Assembly (NCBI GenBank): GCA_004168015.1
Contig: SEYW01000001.1
Span: 248,001-312,000 of the forward strand
Length of the DNA stretch: 64,000 bases
Origin: Methylolobus aquaticus
GTDB taxonomy: Bacteria; Pseudomonadota; Gammaproteobacteria; Methylococcales; Methylococcaceae
Direction: 5' to 3'
In this document: in pieces, positions 16,730 to 25,066 of the stretch
Position numbering within the stretch: position 1 is the first letter of the stretch
Layout: the number at the start of each line of letters is the position of its first letter
Position numbers and translations under genes: made by a program
Notes under the pieces: model-generated
Told to the model about the DNA's origin: nothing
The model's database searches: none
Seen by the model: only the letters and a program-made list of their open reading frames with translations

Positions 16730-17425
16730 TCAGCGCCAGGCATCCGTCGTGATCAGCACATCGACGCCGGCGTCGGGAACGATGGCCGCGATCGGCAACC
16801 GCTCTCCGGCACGCCATGCCGCGACCGCATCAGCCTTACCTGCGCCATTGACCAGGACCATGACCTCGCGTGCATGCGACAGGCGGTTGGCGCTGACCGA
16901 AACGCGCTCCGGCGGCGGTTTCGGCGCTCCGCGAACCGCCAGCGCCATCGGGTCGTCCATCCGCTGCCCCCAGTTCTGCCCAGGAAACAGGCTCGCGGTA
17001 TGACCGTCTTCGCCCAACCCGAGCAGTACCAGGTCGAATGAACCCACATGCTTCAACACGTCGTCGTAGGCACGGGCACCCAGATCCGGCCCGAGTTCCG
17101 CCGGGATCGGGAAGATCCGTTCGGCACGCAGCGGCACGTGCGTCAGCCACGCGTCCCGAGCCATACGGCTATTCCGCTCGGGATCATCGACTGGCAGGCA
17201 ACGCTCGTCACCGAAATAGACGGACCATCGGCTCCAGTCGGTGACGAGGGGCACAAGCCGCTGGTAGAGCGCCTTGGGGGTGGTGCCACCGGCCAGTACG
17301 ATGCTGAACTCACCCCGCGCGAGAATCGCATGTTCTGCCATCCGGTGGATCGCACTGACCGCACGGTCGACCAGTTCCGCCGTGTCTGGATAAAGGTGCC
17401 AACGAAGGGTTTGACTGGTTTGCAT
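16730..17425 (-). CDS. pgl: 6-phosphogluconolactonase
   Basis: This 231-residue enzyme hydrolyses 6-phosphogluconolactone in the oxidative pentose phosphate or Entner-Doudoroff route. The family motifs are present: FSIVLAGGTTPKALYQRL, WSVYFGDERCLPVDDPERNSRMA and FDLVLLGLGEDGHTASLFPG. GGAAGG is three bases before the ATG. It converges with the lipid operon, 32 bp away. No zwf or edd is adjacent, so it stands alone here. Confidence 0.96.
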   Translation of the reverse strand: MQTSQTLRWHLYPDTAELVDRAVSAIHRMAEHAILARGEFSIVLAGGTTPKALYQRLVPLVTDWSRWSVYFGDERCLPVDDPERNSRMARDAWLTHVPLRAERIFPIPAELGPDLGARAYDDVLKHVGSFDLVLLGLGEDGHTASLFPGQNWGQRMDDPMALAVRGAPKPPPERVSVSANRLSHAREVMVLVNGAGKADAVAAWRAGERLPIAAIVPDAGVDVLITTDAWR

Positions 17426-17530
17426 AGACCTTCCGACTTGCTGTGAAAAGGGATGATCAAACGGCGAGAACGTGCCCGTGCAGCATCGGTGTCCGCCCGG
17501 TCCGGCCGATCAGGACACGCCGCATCGAAC

Positions 17531-18505
17531 TTAACCGCGATGGCCATCCGGCAAGAGCGACTCCTCGGCCAACTGGAACCCGTTCCTGCCGGCCTCTTTG
17601 GCCCGGTAAAGCGCTCTGTCTGCCATGGCCACCAAATCGTGCGGGGGCAAGTTGGGATCGCTGTGACGCACCGCGACACCCAGGCTAAGCGTCACGCGAG
17701 TGGAGGTGTCAGCGGTGATCGCCGCGGCATCCAGCCCTCGCACCGCCTCGCACAGACGCTCGGCATGCTGCATGGCCTGCGGCATCGACAGCCCCGGCAG
17801 GATGACCGCGAATTCCTCGCCCCCGTAGCGCGCAACGAGATCGCCGGGGCGGCGGCTGTTCAGCAACAGCAACGCACCGACCGAACGCAGGCACTGATCG
17901 CCGGCCGGGTGGCCGTAACGATCGTTGAAACGCTTGAAGTGGTCGACATCGGCCATGATCAGCGCCAGTGTGTCGCCGGTACGGCACGCACGGCGCCACT
18001 CCTCCTCGAGATGCTGATCGAAGGCCCGTCGGTTGGCCAGGCCCGTCAGCGGATCGATCGCCGCCAGGCGTCGCAGCAGGTCCGCCTGACGCTTGATGGT
18101 CAGGTGCGCCGAGACCCGGGCCAGGACGATCTCGGGCTGAAAGGGTTTGGAAATGAAATCGACGGCGCCCGCCCGGAGTGCGGCGACTTCGGTTTCCGCG
18201 CCGCTGTGGGCCGTCACGAAAATCACGGCCGGTGGCACAGCCGGCGCATCCTCGCCGCGATCTCGCAGTGCCGAGCACACTTCGAAGCCGTTCATGCCGG
18301 GCATTTCCATATCCAGCAAGACCAGATCCGGCGCCCACTCGCGCACGATGGACAAGCCCTGCGAACCGTCGGTGGCGTGCCGTATCTCGCCCTCCGACTT
18401 CAGCAGCCCGCTCAGGATCTTGATATTGGTGATGTCGTCATCGACGACCAGGATGCGGGCGGGGGCATCGAACATCGGTTTCGTCGTCACAAATCCTTTT
18501 CGCAT
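17531..18505 (-). CDS. Response regulator with GGDEF diguanylate cyclase domain
   Basis: This 324-residue PleD-like protein has a REC domain (about 15-135; phospho-acceptor Asp65 in [14 protein letters not shown], signalling Lys in FISKPFQ) joined to a GGDEF domain (about 155-315). The active-site motif is GGEEF and an allosteric RxxD inhibitory site (RPGD) sits five residues before it, so it should make cyclic di-GMP and be product-inhibited. No histidine kinase is adjacent. The start could be the ATG at 18505 or a later Met before the REC domain. Confidence 0.93.
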   Translation of the reverse strand: MRKGFVTTKPMFDAPARILVVDDDITNIKILSGLLKSEGEIRHATDGSQGLSIVREWAPDLVLLDMEMPGMNGFEVCSALRDRGEDAPAVPPAVIFVTAHSGAETEVAALRAGAVDFISKPFQPEIVLARVSAHLTIKRQADLLRRLAAIDPLTGLANRRAFDQHLEEEWRRACRTGDTLALIMADVDHFKRFNDRYGHPAGDQCLRSVGALLLLNSRRPGDLVARYGGEEFAVILPGLSMPQAMQHAERLCEAVRGLDAAAITADTSTRVTLSLGVAVRHSDPNLPPHDLVAMADRALYRAKEAGRNGFQLAEESLLPDGHRG

Positions 18506-18623
18506 GCCCGTTCAGATACCGACTCGGTGGCGGCAGAATCGAGCGGGACGGCGGCCGCCGAGCCCACGCGCCGCCGCATGCCCCGCGTTGAGGCGATGCC
18601 GAGGATCATCTTCGTCGCGTGCA

Positions 18624-19352
18624 TCACCGGTCGACCAGGATCAAACGCCGGTTTCGGTCGTCGATCGTCACCGTGAACCGACTCAGGAAACTCATTCCCA
18701 ACAGACGGAGATCGCCGAGGCGGCGGTCCTCGACGAAGGAGACGGCCACGTCCTGCGCGAGCTTGGCACCGACAGCCACCGCGGGCAGCGTCGCCAGCTT
18801 CACGGGCACGGAACCGCTCGCTGTCTGCGAGCGGGCTTCGGCCAGATCCTGCGCCCGGAACCCCAGCGCCTCGATCATCGACGAGGGCAACACGAGATTG
18901 CTGGCGCCGGTGTCGATGATCAAGGTCGTGTCGATCACTCGGCCGTTAGGCCCCGTCAGGGACGCATCGACCCGGTGATGGACGCCGTCGCGCCGCAGCG
19001 TGACGGCGGGTGCGGACTCCGCCGCCGGAGCTTCCGGCTTCGCACCGATGATTACCACCTTCTCGATCCGATGGGCTTCCGCCGAGACCACCAGATAGTT
19101 GTACCGCTGCAGCAACTGGCGAATCTGGCCGGACAGGTCTCCCGTGGGCAGTCCGTCAACGGCATCGCCCGGCGCAAGGTTTTCCAGCCCCTGGAGGGCG
19201 AACTGATGACGTCGTGAGAGCGCTTCGAGGACCACGCCGAGTTCGGCCGCCGGCGCCGGCACCGCGGCCATCAGACACCATGCGACGACCGGGAGCAGCT
19301 GGTAGCGACGCCGCGAACGACCGCTAGCGGGTCGCGGTGGGACGGGCGGCAT
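18624..19352 (-). CDS. Periplasmic retropepsin-like aspartic protease
   Basis: This protein of about 242 residues has an N-terminal signal-like hydrophobic stretch (LLPVVAWCLMAAVPAPA). A short domain of about 80 residues follows (ALQGLENLAPGDAVDGL, LLQRYNYLVV), resembling small secretin/TonB-type N-domains, and then a retropepsin fold with LIIDTGASNLVLPSSM. The DTGA motif is the catalytic signature of single-domain clan AA proteases, which act as dimers. The start is an ATG at 19352 or a GTG two codons earlier; either overlaps the upstream gene by about 30 bp. No substrate can be proposed. Confidence 0.75.
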   Translation of the reverse strand: MPPVPPRPASGRSRRRYQLLPVVAWCLMAAVPAPAAELGVVLEALSRRHQFALQGLENLAPGDAVDGLPTGDLSGQIRQLLQRYNYLVVSAEAHRIEKVVIIGAKPEAPAAESAPAVTLRRDGVHHRVDASLTGPNGRVIDTTLIIDTGASNLVLPSSMIEALGFRAQDLAEARSQTASGSVPVKLATLPAVAVGAKLAQDVAVSFVEDRRLGDLRLLGMSFLSRFTVTIDDRNRRLILVDR

Positions 19353-19680
19353 AATCACGTTCGTTGCGGTTCCAGACGGAACGGCCGTAGAGATAGCCTA
19401 CGTAAGCCCAGACGATGGCCGCCAGTATCACGCGGAAGGTCGCGTTACCCTCGAGGCTCCATGGGCTCCCGAACTGCCGGTAGTGGAAAACCGCCAGCGA
19501 GAAGCAGCACATGAAGCCACCCCAGCGCAATACACCGTAAGACCAGATGAAGCGGCTACGCCCCAGCGTTCTCAGGCGCGCCCAGTGCTCCAGGCGATTG
19601 CCACAGGCATTGTCCGATCGATTGAACATCAGGCTGTCATACGCCGGCGGACGGAACCCGTTGCCCGCGACATTCCACAT
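19324..19680 (-). CDS. Small membrane protein of unknown function
   Basis: This 118-residue protein has two clear hydrophobic helices (VLRWGGFMCCFSLAVFHY and FRVILAAIVWAYVGYLYG) and ends in a charged tail. I do not recognise the family. It starts 14 bp after the rppH stop and overlaps the downstream protease gene, so the three are probably one transcript. No strong ribosome-binding site precedes the ATG at 19680; a second Met at 19629 is possible. Confidence 0.6.
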   Translation of the reverse strand: MWNVAGNGFRPPAYDSLMFNRSDNACGNRLEHWARLRTLGRSRFIWSYGVLRWGGFMCCFSLAVFHYRQFGSPWSLEGNATFRVILAAIVWAYVGYLYGRSVWNRNERDYAARPTATR

Positions 19681-19694
19681 GGCGAAGACACTGG

Positions 19695-20297
19695 CTACTG
19701 TTCGGCCGGACGACCGTGCAGCAGAAAGCCGGACGCATCGATGCGGGGGCCGGTTGCCGACAACAGGAAACCACCGAGTTCCGTTAGCGCCTGGCGATAG
19801 ATCTCGCGCTTGAAATAGACCACATCGTTGATCGGAAACCAGTAGTCCACCCACCGCCAATCGTCGAACTCGGGACGCTCCGAACAGTCGAGCCGTATCG
19901 ACGAGTCGGGTGAACGCAGACCCAGGACATACCAGATCTGCTTCTGCCCGATACAGAGCGGCGTCGAGTGCCTTCGCACGTAACGTTCCGGTAGTTGGTA
20001 ACGCAGCCAGGAATCGGTCCGGCCGATGATTTCCACGTCCTCGTTGCGGAGTCCCACCTCTTCGTAGAGTTCGCGAAACATCGCGAACTCGGGCTCCTCG
20101 TCCCGCTTTATCCCGCCCTGCGGAAACTGCCACGACCGCATCCCGGCGCGCCGCGCCCAAAATACGCGCCGGTCGCCGTTGCACAGCACGATACCGATGC
20201 TGAGGCGGTAGCCTTCGCCATCGATGATGTCCTCACCCAAGGTCAGGCGCCGCTCGTGCTGGTAGAATTTGCCCCGCGAGGCTTGACTTCGCTTCAT
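19695..20297 (-). CDS. rppH: RNA pyrophosphohydrolase RppH (Nudix)
   Basis: This Nudix hydrolase removes pyrophosphate from mRNA 5' ends. The Nudix box is intact (GGIKRDEEPEFAMFRELYEEVGL in two pieces: GGIKRDE, then REL-EEVGL), and the RppH-type start GYRLSIGIVLCNGDRRVFWARR precedes it. The chosen ATG at 20297 gives 200 residues, with about 28 residues before GYRL; typical RppH proteins begin only a few residues before it, so a later TTG start is also possible. It is divergent from a HAD phosphatase, as in Pseudomonas. Confidence 0.9.
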   Translation of the reverse strand: MKRSQASRGKFYQHERRLTLGEDIIDGEGYRLSIGIVLCNGDRRVFWARRAGMRSWQFPQGGIKRDEEPEFAMFRELYEEVGLRNEDVEIIGRTDSWLRYQLPERYVRRHSTPLCIGQKQIWYVLGLRSPDSSIRLDCSERPEFDDWRWVDYWFPINDVVYFKREIYRQALTELGGFLLSATGPRIDASGFLLHGRPAEQ

Positions 20298-20424
20298 CTG
20301 AACACTGTCGTTCCGGCGAATCCCGTCGCGAACATTGCAATCGACTGCTGATGGCCGATGCATCGCGACAGATCCGTCAGCAAAAATGCGCTGTTGCATA
20401 AACCCATGACTCTATAGGAATCGC

Positions 20425-21078
20425 GTGAGCCTCGCAATATTCGACCTTGACAATACCCTGCTGGCCGGCGATAGCGATTACCTCTGGGGTCAGTACCTCG
20501 TTGAACAGGGTGTCGTCGACCGCGATGCCTACGAAGAGGCGAATCTCCAGTTCTATCTGGACTATCAGGCGGGACGGCTCGATATCGAAGCATTCCTGGG
20601 ATTCGCCTTGCGACCGTTGGCCGAGAACGATCCGGATGCGCTGTGCAGCTGGCGCCGCGAGTTCATCGAGCAGAAGATACGGCCCATCCTGTTGCCCGAG
20701 GCCCACCGAATCATCGCTAGGCACCGGGAACAGGGCGACCTGCTGGTTGTCATCACCGCCACCAACCGCTTCGTCACCGAGCCCATCGTCGAACTGTACG
20801 GTATCGACCATCTCATCGCGACGACGCCCGAGTTCCTCGACGGCCGTTACACGGGGCGCTTCGTCGGCACGCCCTGCTTCCGCGACGGCAAAGTGACACG
20901 GCTGCGGGCCTGGCTCGAGGAATTCGACCAGGACCTAACCGGAAGCTGGTTCTACAGCGATTCACACAACGACGAGCCGCTGCTGGCGCTGGTCGACAAC
21001 CCGGTGGCCGTGGACCCGGACGAGCACCTGTTGGCCTTGGCGAACGAGCGCGGCTGGCCGGTGATCAGCCTCCGCTGA
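20425..21078 (+). CDS. HAD-IB family phosphatase (SerB-like)
   Basis: This 217-residue haloacid-dehalogenase-fold hydrolase starts at GTG. Motif I is IFDLDNTLLAGDSD, motif II is VITATNRF, and the late acidic motif is FYSDSHNDEPLL. The cap helices at 30-90 fit the HAD-IB group that includes phosphoserine phosphatase and histidinol-phosphate phosphatase. The divergent pairing with rppH is seen in pseudomonads, where this gene is annotated as a generic phosphatase. The substrate is not identifiable from sequence. Confidence 0.88.
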   Translation: MSLAIFDLDNTLLAGDSDYLWGQYLVEQGVVDRDAYEEANLQFYLDYQAGRLDIEAFLGFALRPLAENDPDALCSWRREFIEQKIRPILLPEAHRIIARHREQGDLLVVITATNRFVTEPIVELYGIDHLIATTPEFLDGRYTGRFVGTPCFRDGKVTRLRAWLEEFDQDLTGSWFYSDSHNDEPLLALVDNPVAVDPDEHLLALANERGWPVISLR

Positions 21079-21093
21079 GCGATGCGGGACCGC

Positions 21094-21108
21094 CCGGCCA
21101 GGGGCCGG
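21094..21108. terminator. Hairpin between convergent HAD phosphatase and tusA genes
   Basis: CCGGCC and GGCCGG arms with a three-base loop sit between two convergent genes, a position suited to a bidirectional terminator. There is no long T-run. Confidence 0.4.
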
Positions 21109-21111
21109 CCG

Positions 21112-21342
21112 TCAGGCTTTGCGGATGAGATAGGATAGGGTTCCGAATTCTTCCCGGCGATCGAGTAGCGTGTGCCCGGTCTGTTCCAGGAATACGCCGA
21201 AGTCGAGCACGGAAGCCGGATCGGTCGCCTTGACCCTGACCACCTGCCCCGACTCCATGGCGACCAGTGCCTTCTTCAGACGCAACAACGGCAGCGGGCA
21301 CACCAGACCGCTCGTATCCAGTTCGCAATGGACCTGAACCAT
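21112..21342 (-). CDS. tusA: TusA-family sulfurtransferase
   Basis: This small sulfur carrier has the CPxP motif (GLVCPLPLLRLKKAL) with the sulfur-accepting Cys near residue 15. It begins VQVHCELDTSG and ends in LSYLIRKA. The ATG at 21342 gives 76 residues, typical for the family; a GTG nine codons earlier is possible and neither has a good ribosome-binding site. TusA proteins relay persulfide sulfur to tRNA thiolation, molybdopterin or sulfur oxidation. No partner is adjacent. Confidence 0.9.
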   Translation of the reverse strand: MVQVHCELDTSGLVCPLPLLRLKKALVAMESGQVVRVKATDPASVLDFGVFLEQTGHTLLDRREEFGTLSYLIRKA

Positions 21343-21444
21343 CGCTGCGGAGCGCTCCTCAAGCTCCACGGATTCGCTCGGCGCCGGTGGGGCGGGGGCA
21401 CGCGTCGAGCCGCAACGCGTCGGCGGCAGGCAGTCGCAACGACG

Positions 21445-22212
21445 TCATAGCACGCAGCAGGTCAGCCGAAAATCCACGTCCTCCTTGAAGGGGGTCGGGC
21501 GATCGCTGTCGACCTGCGTCATGAAACGGATCGTGAAGCGGTGCTTGCCGCCACTGATCTCGGCAAAACACGGATAGCGGCGATCGACCGCCACGCGCAG
21601 CAGTTGAAACGGCAGATTGTGGTCCAAGGTCTTCTGGAAGAACCCGCCATCCGCTGTTTCCGTCGTCGCAGTCGCACTGGAACGAAGAAACCCCATCAGC
21701 AACTGGATGGCGGACCGAATGCTCGCGAATGGCTCCAGCCACAAGGCCAAGTCTGCCTTGCGTGTCGCGCCGTCCTGTTCCAGCCAGTAATGAAACAAGG
21801 GCAAGTCGAACGAGCAGGTGCCGCCCGCGATTGCCGTCCGCTGTGCGATGCCCTTGAACAGATCGGCCTCCATCAGCGACTGTCCCAACTTGCCGGTATT
21901 GCGGTAGAGCTGACTGCCGATTTCCTCCAGCGCGGACAGGATGTTCCTGACCTTCGGCTGATCGACATGCGGATTGTCGAGCAGCTTGCCGAGCACCTGA
22001 TTGTGCCGGTCGATCTCCTTCAGTAATTCCGAACGCAGGTCGAAGCGCGAAAAGATGGTCAACACTTCGATCAGACGCCCGACCACGACGCGCGAGTCCT
22101 GCGCCGCCGCACCACGGTTGAAGTAGTCGATCTCCTGGAACAGGCGTTCAAGACGCATGAAGACGCGTATCCGCTCATTCAGCGGGAACTCGTAGAGAAT
22201 GCTGTCGCTCAA
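21445..22212 (-). CDS. zapD: Cell division protein ZapD
   Basis: This Z-ring-associated protein bundles FtsZ filaments. The N-terminus (ILYEFPLNERIRVFMRLERLF) and the central NILSALEEIGSQLYRNTGKLGQSL are characteristic of ZapD/YacF. I place the start at a TTG (22212) because it gives 255 residues and the usual few residues before YEFPLNER; another TTG 18 codons upstream also keeps the frame. No ATG is available. It follows the usual pilBCD-coaE order, but the yacG gene that often follows zapD is missing here. Confidence 0.9.
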   Translation of the reverse strand: MSDSILYEFPLNERIRVFMRLERLFQEIDYFNRGAAAQDSRVVVGRLIEVLTIFSRFDLRSELLKEIDRHNQVLGKLLDNPHVDQPKVRNILSALEEIGSQLYRNTGKLGQSLMEADLFKGIAQRTAIAGGTCSFDLPLFHYWLEQDGATRKADLALWLEPFASIRSAIQLLMGFLRSSATATTETADGGFFQKTLDHNLPFQLLRVAVDRRYPCFAEISGGKHRFTIRFMTQVDSDRPTPFKEDVDFRLTCCVL

Positions 22213-22343
22213 GGGGCTATCGGAAAGTGGGTGGTACGGGGGTCGCTTCAGCGAAGCGGAGAGCAAGTTTGCCGGGGAATTGTGACGGATGGCGGCATTT
22301 AGTCAATAGCCGTAGGCCTCGCCCAACAGCAGCGCGGACACGG

Positions 22344-22949
22344 TCACCGCGCGCGCCGTGCCCACAGCCGGTAAACCGCATCCAGGCGCTCGACACTGCG
22401 TTCCACCGCCGCCGGCTCCCCGTCGTTGAGGATGACATCATCCGCCGCCGCGAGCCGCTCCTCGCGACTGGCCTGACGCGCGATGATGCGCCTCATCGTG
22501 CCCTCGGAACTGCCGTCACGGCGCATGACCCGTTCGATCTGCAGCGCCACCGGACAATCCACCACCAGCAAGCGGTCGACGAAATCGCGACGGCCGGTCT
22601 CGATCAATAGCGGAATACAAAGAATGCCATAGGGCTCGGACAGCTGCCCGGCCCGAAGCGCCAGTTCGCGAAAGACCAGAGGGTGCAGGATGGCTTCCAA
22701 CTGGAGCCGCTTGCGGTCATCGTGAAAAATCACCTCGCGCAGCGCGGCCCGGTCGAGTTGCCCGCCCCGCAGCAACTCCGACCCGAAGGCCGCCACGATG
22801 GAACCAAACGCCGGCGTCCCCGGCTGCACCAGCTCACGCGCGATCTCGTCCGCATCGAGCACGGGTACGCCGCGCGACGCAAACGCACGGGCGACGGTCG
22901 ACTTGCCGCTGCCGATACCCCCCGTCAAACCGATCCGCAGCAGGCCCAA
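22344..22949 (-). CDS. coaE: Dephospho-CoA kinase
   Basis: This 201-residue enzyme catalyses the last step of coenzyme A synthesis, phosphorylation of dephospho-CoA. The P-loop GLTGGIGSGKSTVARAF is at residues 8-24, followed by the family's VLDADEIARELV and VDCPVALQIERVMRRDG. The start is TTG with GAGG eight bases upstream. The gene lies 10 bp after pilD, the normal gammaproteobacterial arrangement. Confidence 0.96.
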   Translation of the reverse strand: MGLLRIGLTGGIGSGKSTVARAFASRGVPVLDADEIARELVQPGTPAFGSIVAAFGSELLRGGQLDRAALREVIFHDDRKRLQLEAILHPLVFRELALRAGQLSEPYGILCIPLLIETGRRDFVDRLLVVDCPVALQIERVMRRDGSSEGTMRRIIARQASREERLAAADDVILNDGEPAAVERSVERLDAVYRLWARRAR

Positions 22950-22959
22950 CGACGCGACC

Positions 22960-23835
22960 TCAGAAACCGGCGTGGAACCAGCCGAGATACGCGTCGATCA
23001 GGGCCTGCCCCCAGCACAAGTGGATGAATCCCGCTGCGGCCAGGTAGGGACCGAACGGCAGCGGCTTGCCGCGTTCATGACCGGCGAACAGGATCATGGC
23101 CGACCCGACCACCGCGCCGAGAGTGGACGAGATCAGCACGATCACGGGGATCGCTTGCCACCCCAGCCAGGCCCCGAGCAGCGCCAGCAGCTTGAAATCG
23201 CCAAACCCCATCCCCTCCTTGCCCGTCGCCAGTCGAAAAAGCTGATAGACGCCCCACAGGGCCAGATAGCCGGCAGCGGCACCGATGATGGCATCGCGCG
23301 GTTCCACGAACCAGCCCGTCAGGCTGAGCAGCAAGCCCAGCCACAGCCCCGGGCCGTTGATGGCATCCGGCAGCAACTGATGCTCCAGGTCGATCGCACT
23401 GAGGGCGATCAGCATTCCGCTCAACACCAGCGCCGCCAAGCCGGGCCAGGAGGCGCCGAAGCGCCAGACCACGAGCACCGCGATCCCGGCCGTCAGGGCT
23501 TCGATGACGGGGTAACGGAGAGGGATACGCGCACCGCAGGCGCGGCAGCGTCCTCGCAGCAACAGGTAACTGATGACGGGGATGTTCTCCCAGGGTCGGA
23601 TCGGTGCTCGACACGCTGGGCAGAAAGAGTTCGGCCACAGCAGATTGATGTCCGGCCCCGTTTCTGCTGCCGCCTCCAGACCGAGGTACAACTGGCAATC
23701 GCGTCGCCAGCCACGCTCCAGCATACGCGGCAACCGGAAGATCACGACGTTCAGGAAACTGCCGACCAGGAGCCCGATCACCCCGGCCAGCACCAACACC
23801 ACTGCCTCCGGCAACGCCTGCACTTCACTCATCAT
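22960..23835 (-). CDS. pilD: Type IV prepilin peptidase / N-methyltransferase PilD
   Basis: This 291-residue integral-membrane bifunctional enzyme cleaves and N-methylates type IV prepilins and pseudopilins. The zinc-type CPAC...CRACG motif pair is present, and the two catalytic Asp motifs are DLEHQLLPDAING and GFGDFKLLALLGAWLG. About eight membrane helices are visible. It is full-length, unlike the short Tad-type peptidase at 5961-6551. It lies between pilC and coaE. Confidence 0.97.
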   Translation of the reverse strand: MMSEVQALPEAVVLVLAGVIGLLVGSFLNVVIFRLPRMLERGWRRDCQLYLGLEAAAETGPDINLLWPNSFCPACRAPIRPWENIPVISYLLLRGRCRACGARIPLRYPVIEALTAGIAVLVVWRFGASWPGLAALVLSGMLIALSAIDLEHQLLPDAINGPGLWLGLLLSLTGWFVEPRDAIIGAAAGYLALWGVYQLFRLATGKEGMGFGDFKLLALLGAWLGWQAIPVIVLISSTLGAVVGSAMILFAGHERGKPLPFGPYLAAAGFIHLCWGQALIDAYLGWFHAGF

Positions 23836-23846
23836 TGCATCGGTCC

Positions 23847-25061
23847 CTAAACCACCGAGCCCAGTTTGAAGATGGGCAGGTACATCGCCACCACGAGGCC
23901 ACCGACGACGATGCCGAGGAAGGCCATGATGAACGGCTCGATCAGGCTGCTAAGCGCGTCCACCGCATTGTCGACTTCCTCCTCGAAGAAATCCGCGACC
24001 TTGGACAACATGCCGTCCAACGAGCCGGATTCCTCGCCGATGGCCACCATCTGGATGACCATGTTGGGAAACAGATTGGCCTGGCGCATCGCGAGTTGGA
24101 GCTGATGCCCCGTCGCGACTTCATCGCGGATGTGCAACACGGCATCGGAGTAGATCACGTTCCCAGTCGCTCCGGCAACCGACTGCAACGCCTCGACCAA
24201 CGGCACCCCGGCTGCCGACATCGTCGACAAGGTCCGGGCAAACCGGGCGACCGCCGCCTTGTTCAGAATCACGCCAATGATCGGGATCTTGAGCACGAGC
24301 CGGTCCAGCGTATGGTTGAACGCGACCGAGCGCCGTTTCAGCCGGACGAACACGAAACCGACGGCGGCGATCACCCCCAGCAGTACATACCACCACTCCT
24401 GCAGCCATTTCGACAGATCGATGACCATCCGCGTGAAAGCCGGCAGATCCGCGCCGAAGCCCTTGAACAGCTCTTCGAATTGCGGCACGACGAACAGCAG
24501 CAGGATCGTCGTGACGATCACGGCGACGACGATCACCGCGGTGGGATAGAACAGGGCCTTCTTGATCTTGCCCTTAAGCGACTCCGTCTTCTCCTTATAG
24601 TCAGCCACCTTGTGCAGCAGGGTCTCGAGCACACCCGCCTGCTCACCGGCATTCACCAGGTTGCAGAACAACTCATCGAAATGCTCCGGAAACTTCGCGA
24701 GCGACTCGCGTAAGGTGCTGCCGCCTTCGATGTCCGCCTTGATCGCGAACAACATGTCCTGCATGCTCGGGTTCTCGTGACCACGCCCCACGATATCGAA
24801 AGCCTGCACGAGCGGCACACCGGCACTCAGCATCGTGGCGAGTTGTCGGGAAAACACGGCGATGTCCTTGGGCTTGATCGGCTTCTTGCGCGGCCCGAAT
24901 AACGGCTTGGCCTTCTTCTTCGCCTTGATGACCTTGATGCCCTGCCGCCGCAACTCGGCCTTCACCAGTGCCTCGCTGCGACCGGGCAGTTCGCCCTTGA
25001 TCCGGGCCCCGTTGCGGTCGATGCCCTCCCAGGCGAACAGGTCGAGCGTTTCCTTGGCCAT
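23847..25061 (-). CDS. pilC: Type IV pilus inner-membrane platform protein PilC
   Basis: This GspF-family protein of about 404 residues has two repeated T2SSF domains: the first contains IAVFSRQLATMLSAGVPLVQA, the second VARFARTLSTMSAAGVPLVEAL. Three membrane helices are seen at about residues 170-190, 220-240 and near the C-terminus. The ATG at 25061 has GGGAG eight bases upstream; a GTG at 25070 overlapping the pilB stop is an alternative. It anchors the pilus motor PilB in the inner membrane. Confidence 0.97.
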   Translation of the reverse strand: MAKETLDLFAWEGIDRNGARIKGELPGRSEALVKAELRRQGIKVIKAKKKAKPLFGPRKKPIKPKDIAVFSRQLATMLSAGVPLVQAFDIVGRGHENPSMQDMLFAIKADIEGGSTLRESLAKFPEHFDELFCNLVNAGEQAGVLETLLHKVADYKEKTESLKGKIKKALFYPTAVIVVAVIVTTILLLFVVPQFEELFKGFGADLPAFTRMVIDLSKWLQEWWYVLLGVIAAVGFVFVRLKRRSVAFNHTLDRLVLKIPIIGVILNKAAVARFARTLSTMSAAGVPLVEALQSVAGATGNVIYSDAVLHIRDEVATGHQLQLAMRQANLFPNMVIQMVAIGEESGSLDGMLSKVADFFEEEVDNAVDALSSLIEPFIMAFLGIVVGGLVVAMYLPIFKLGSVV

Positions 25062-25066
25062 GCCGG

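Noticed and set aside
21359..21742. Search for yacG downstream of zapD
   Set aside because: The minus-strand frame here has no CxxC zinc motifs, so yacG is absent at this position.
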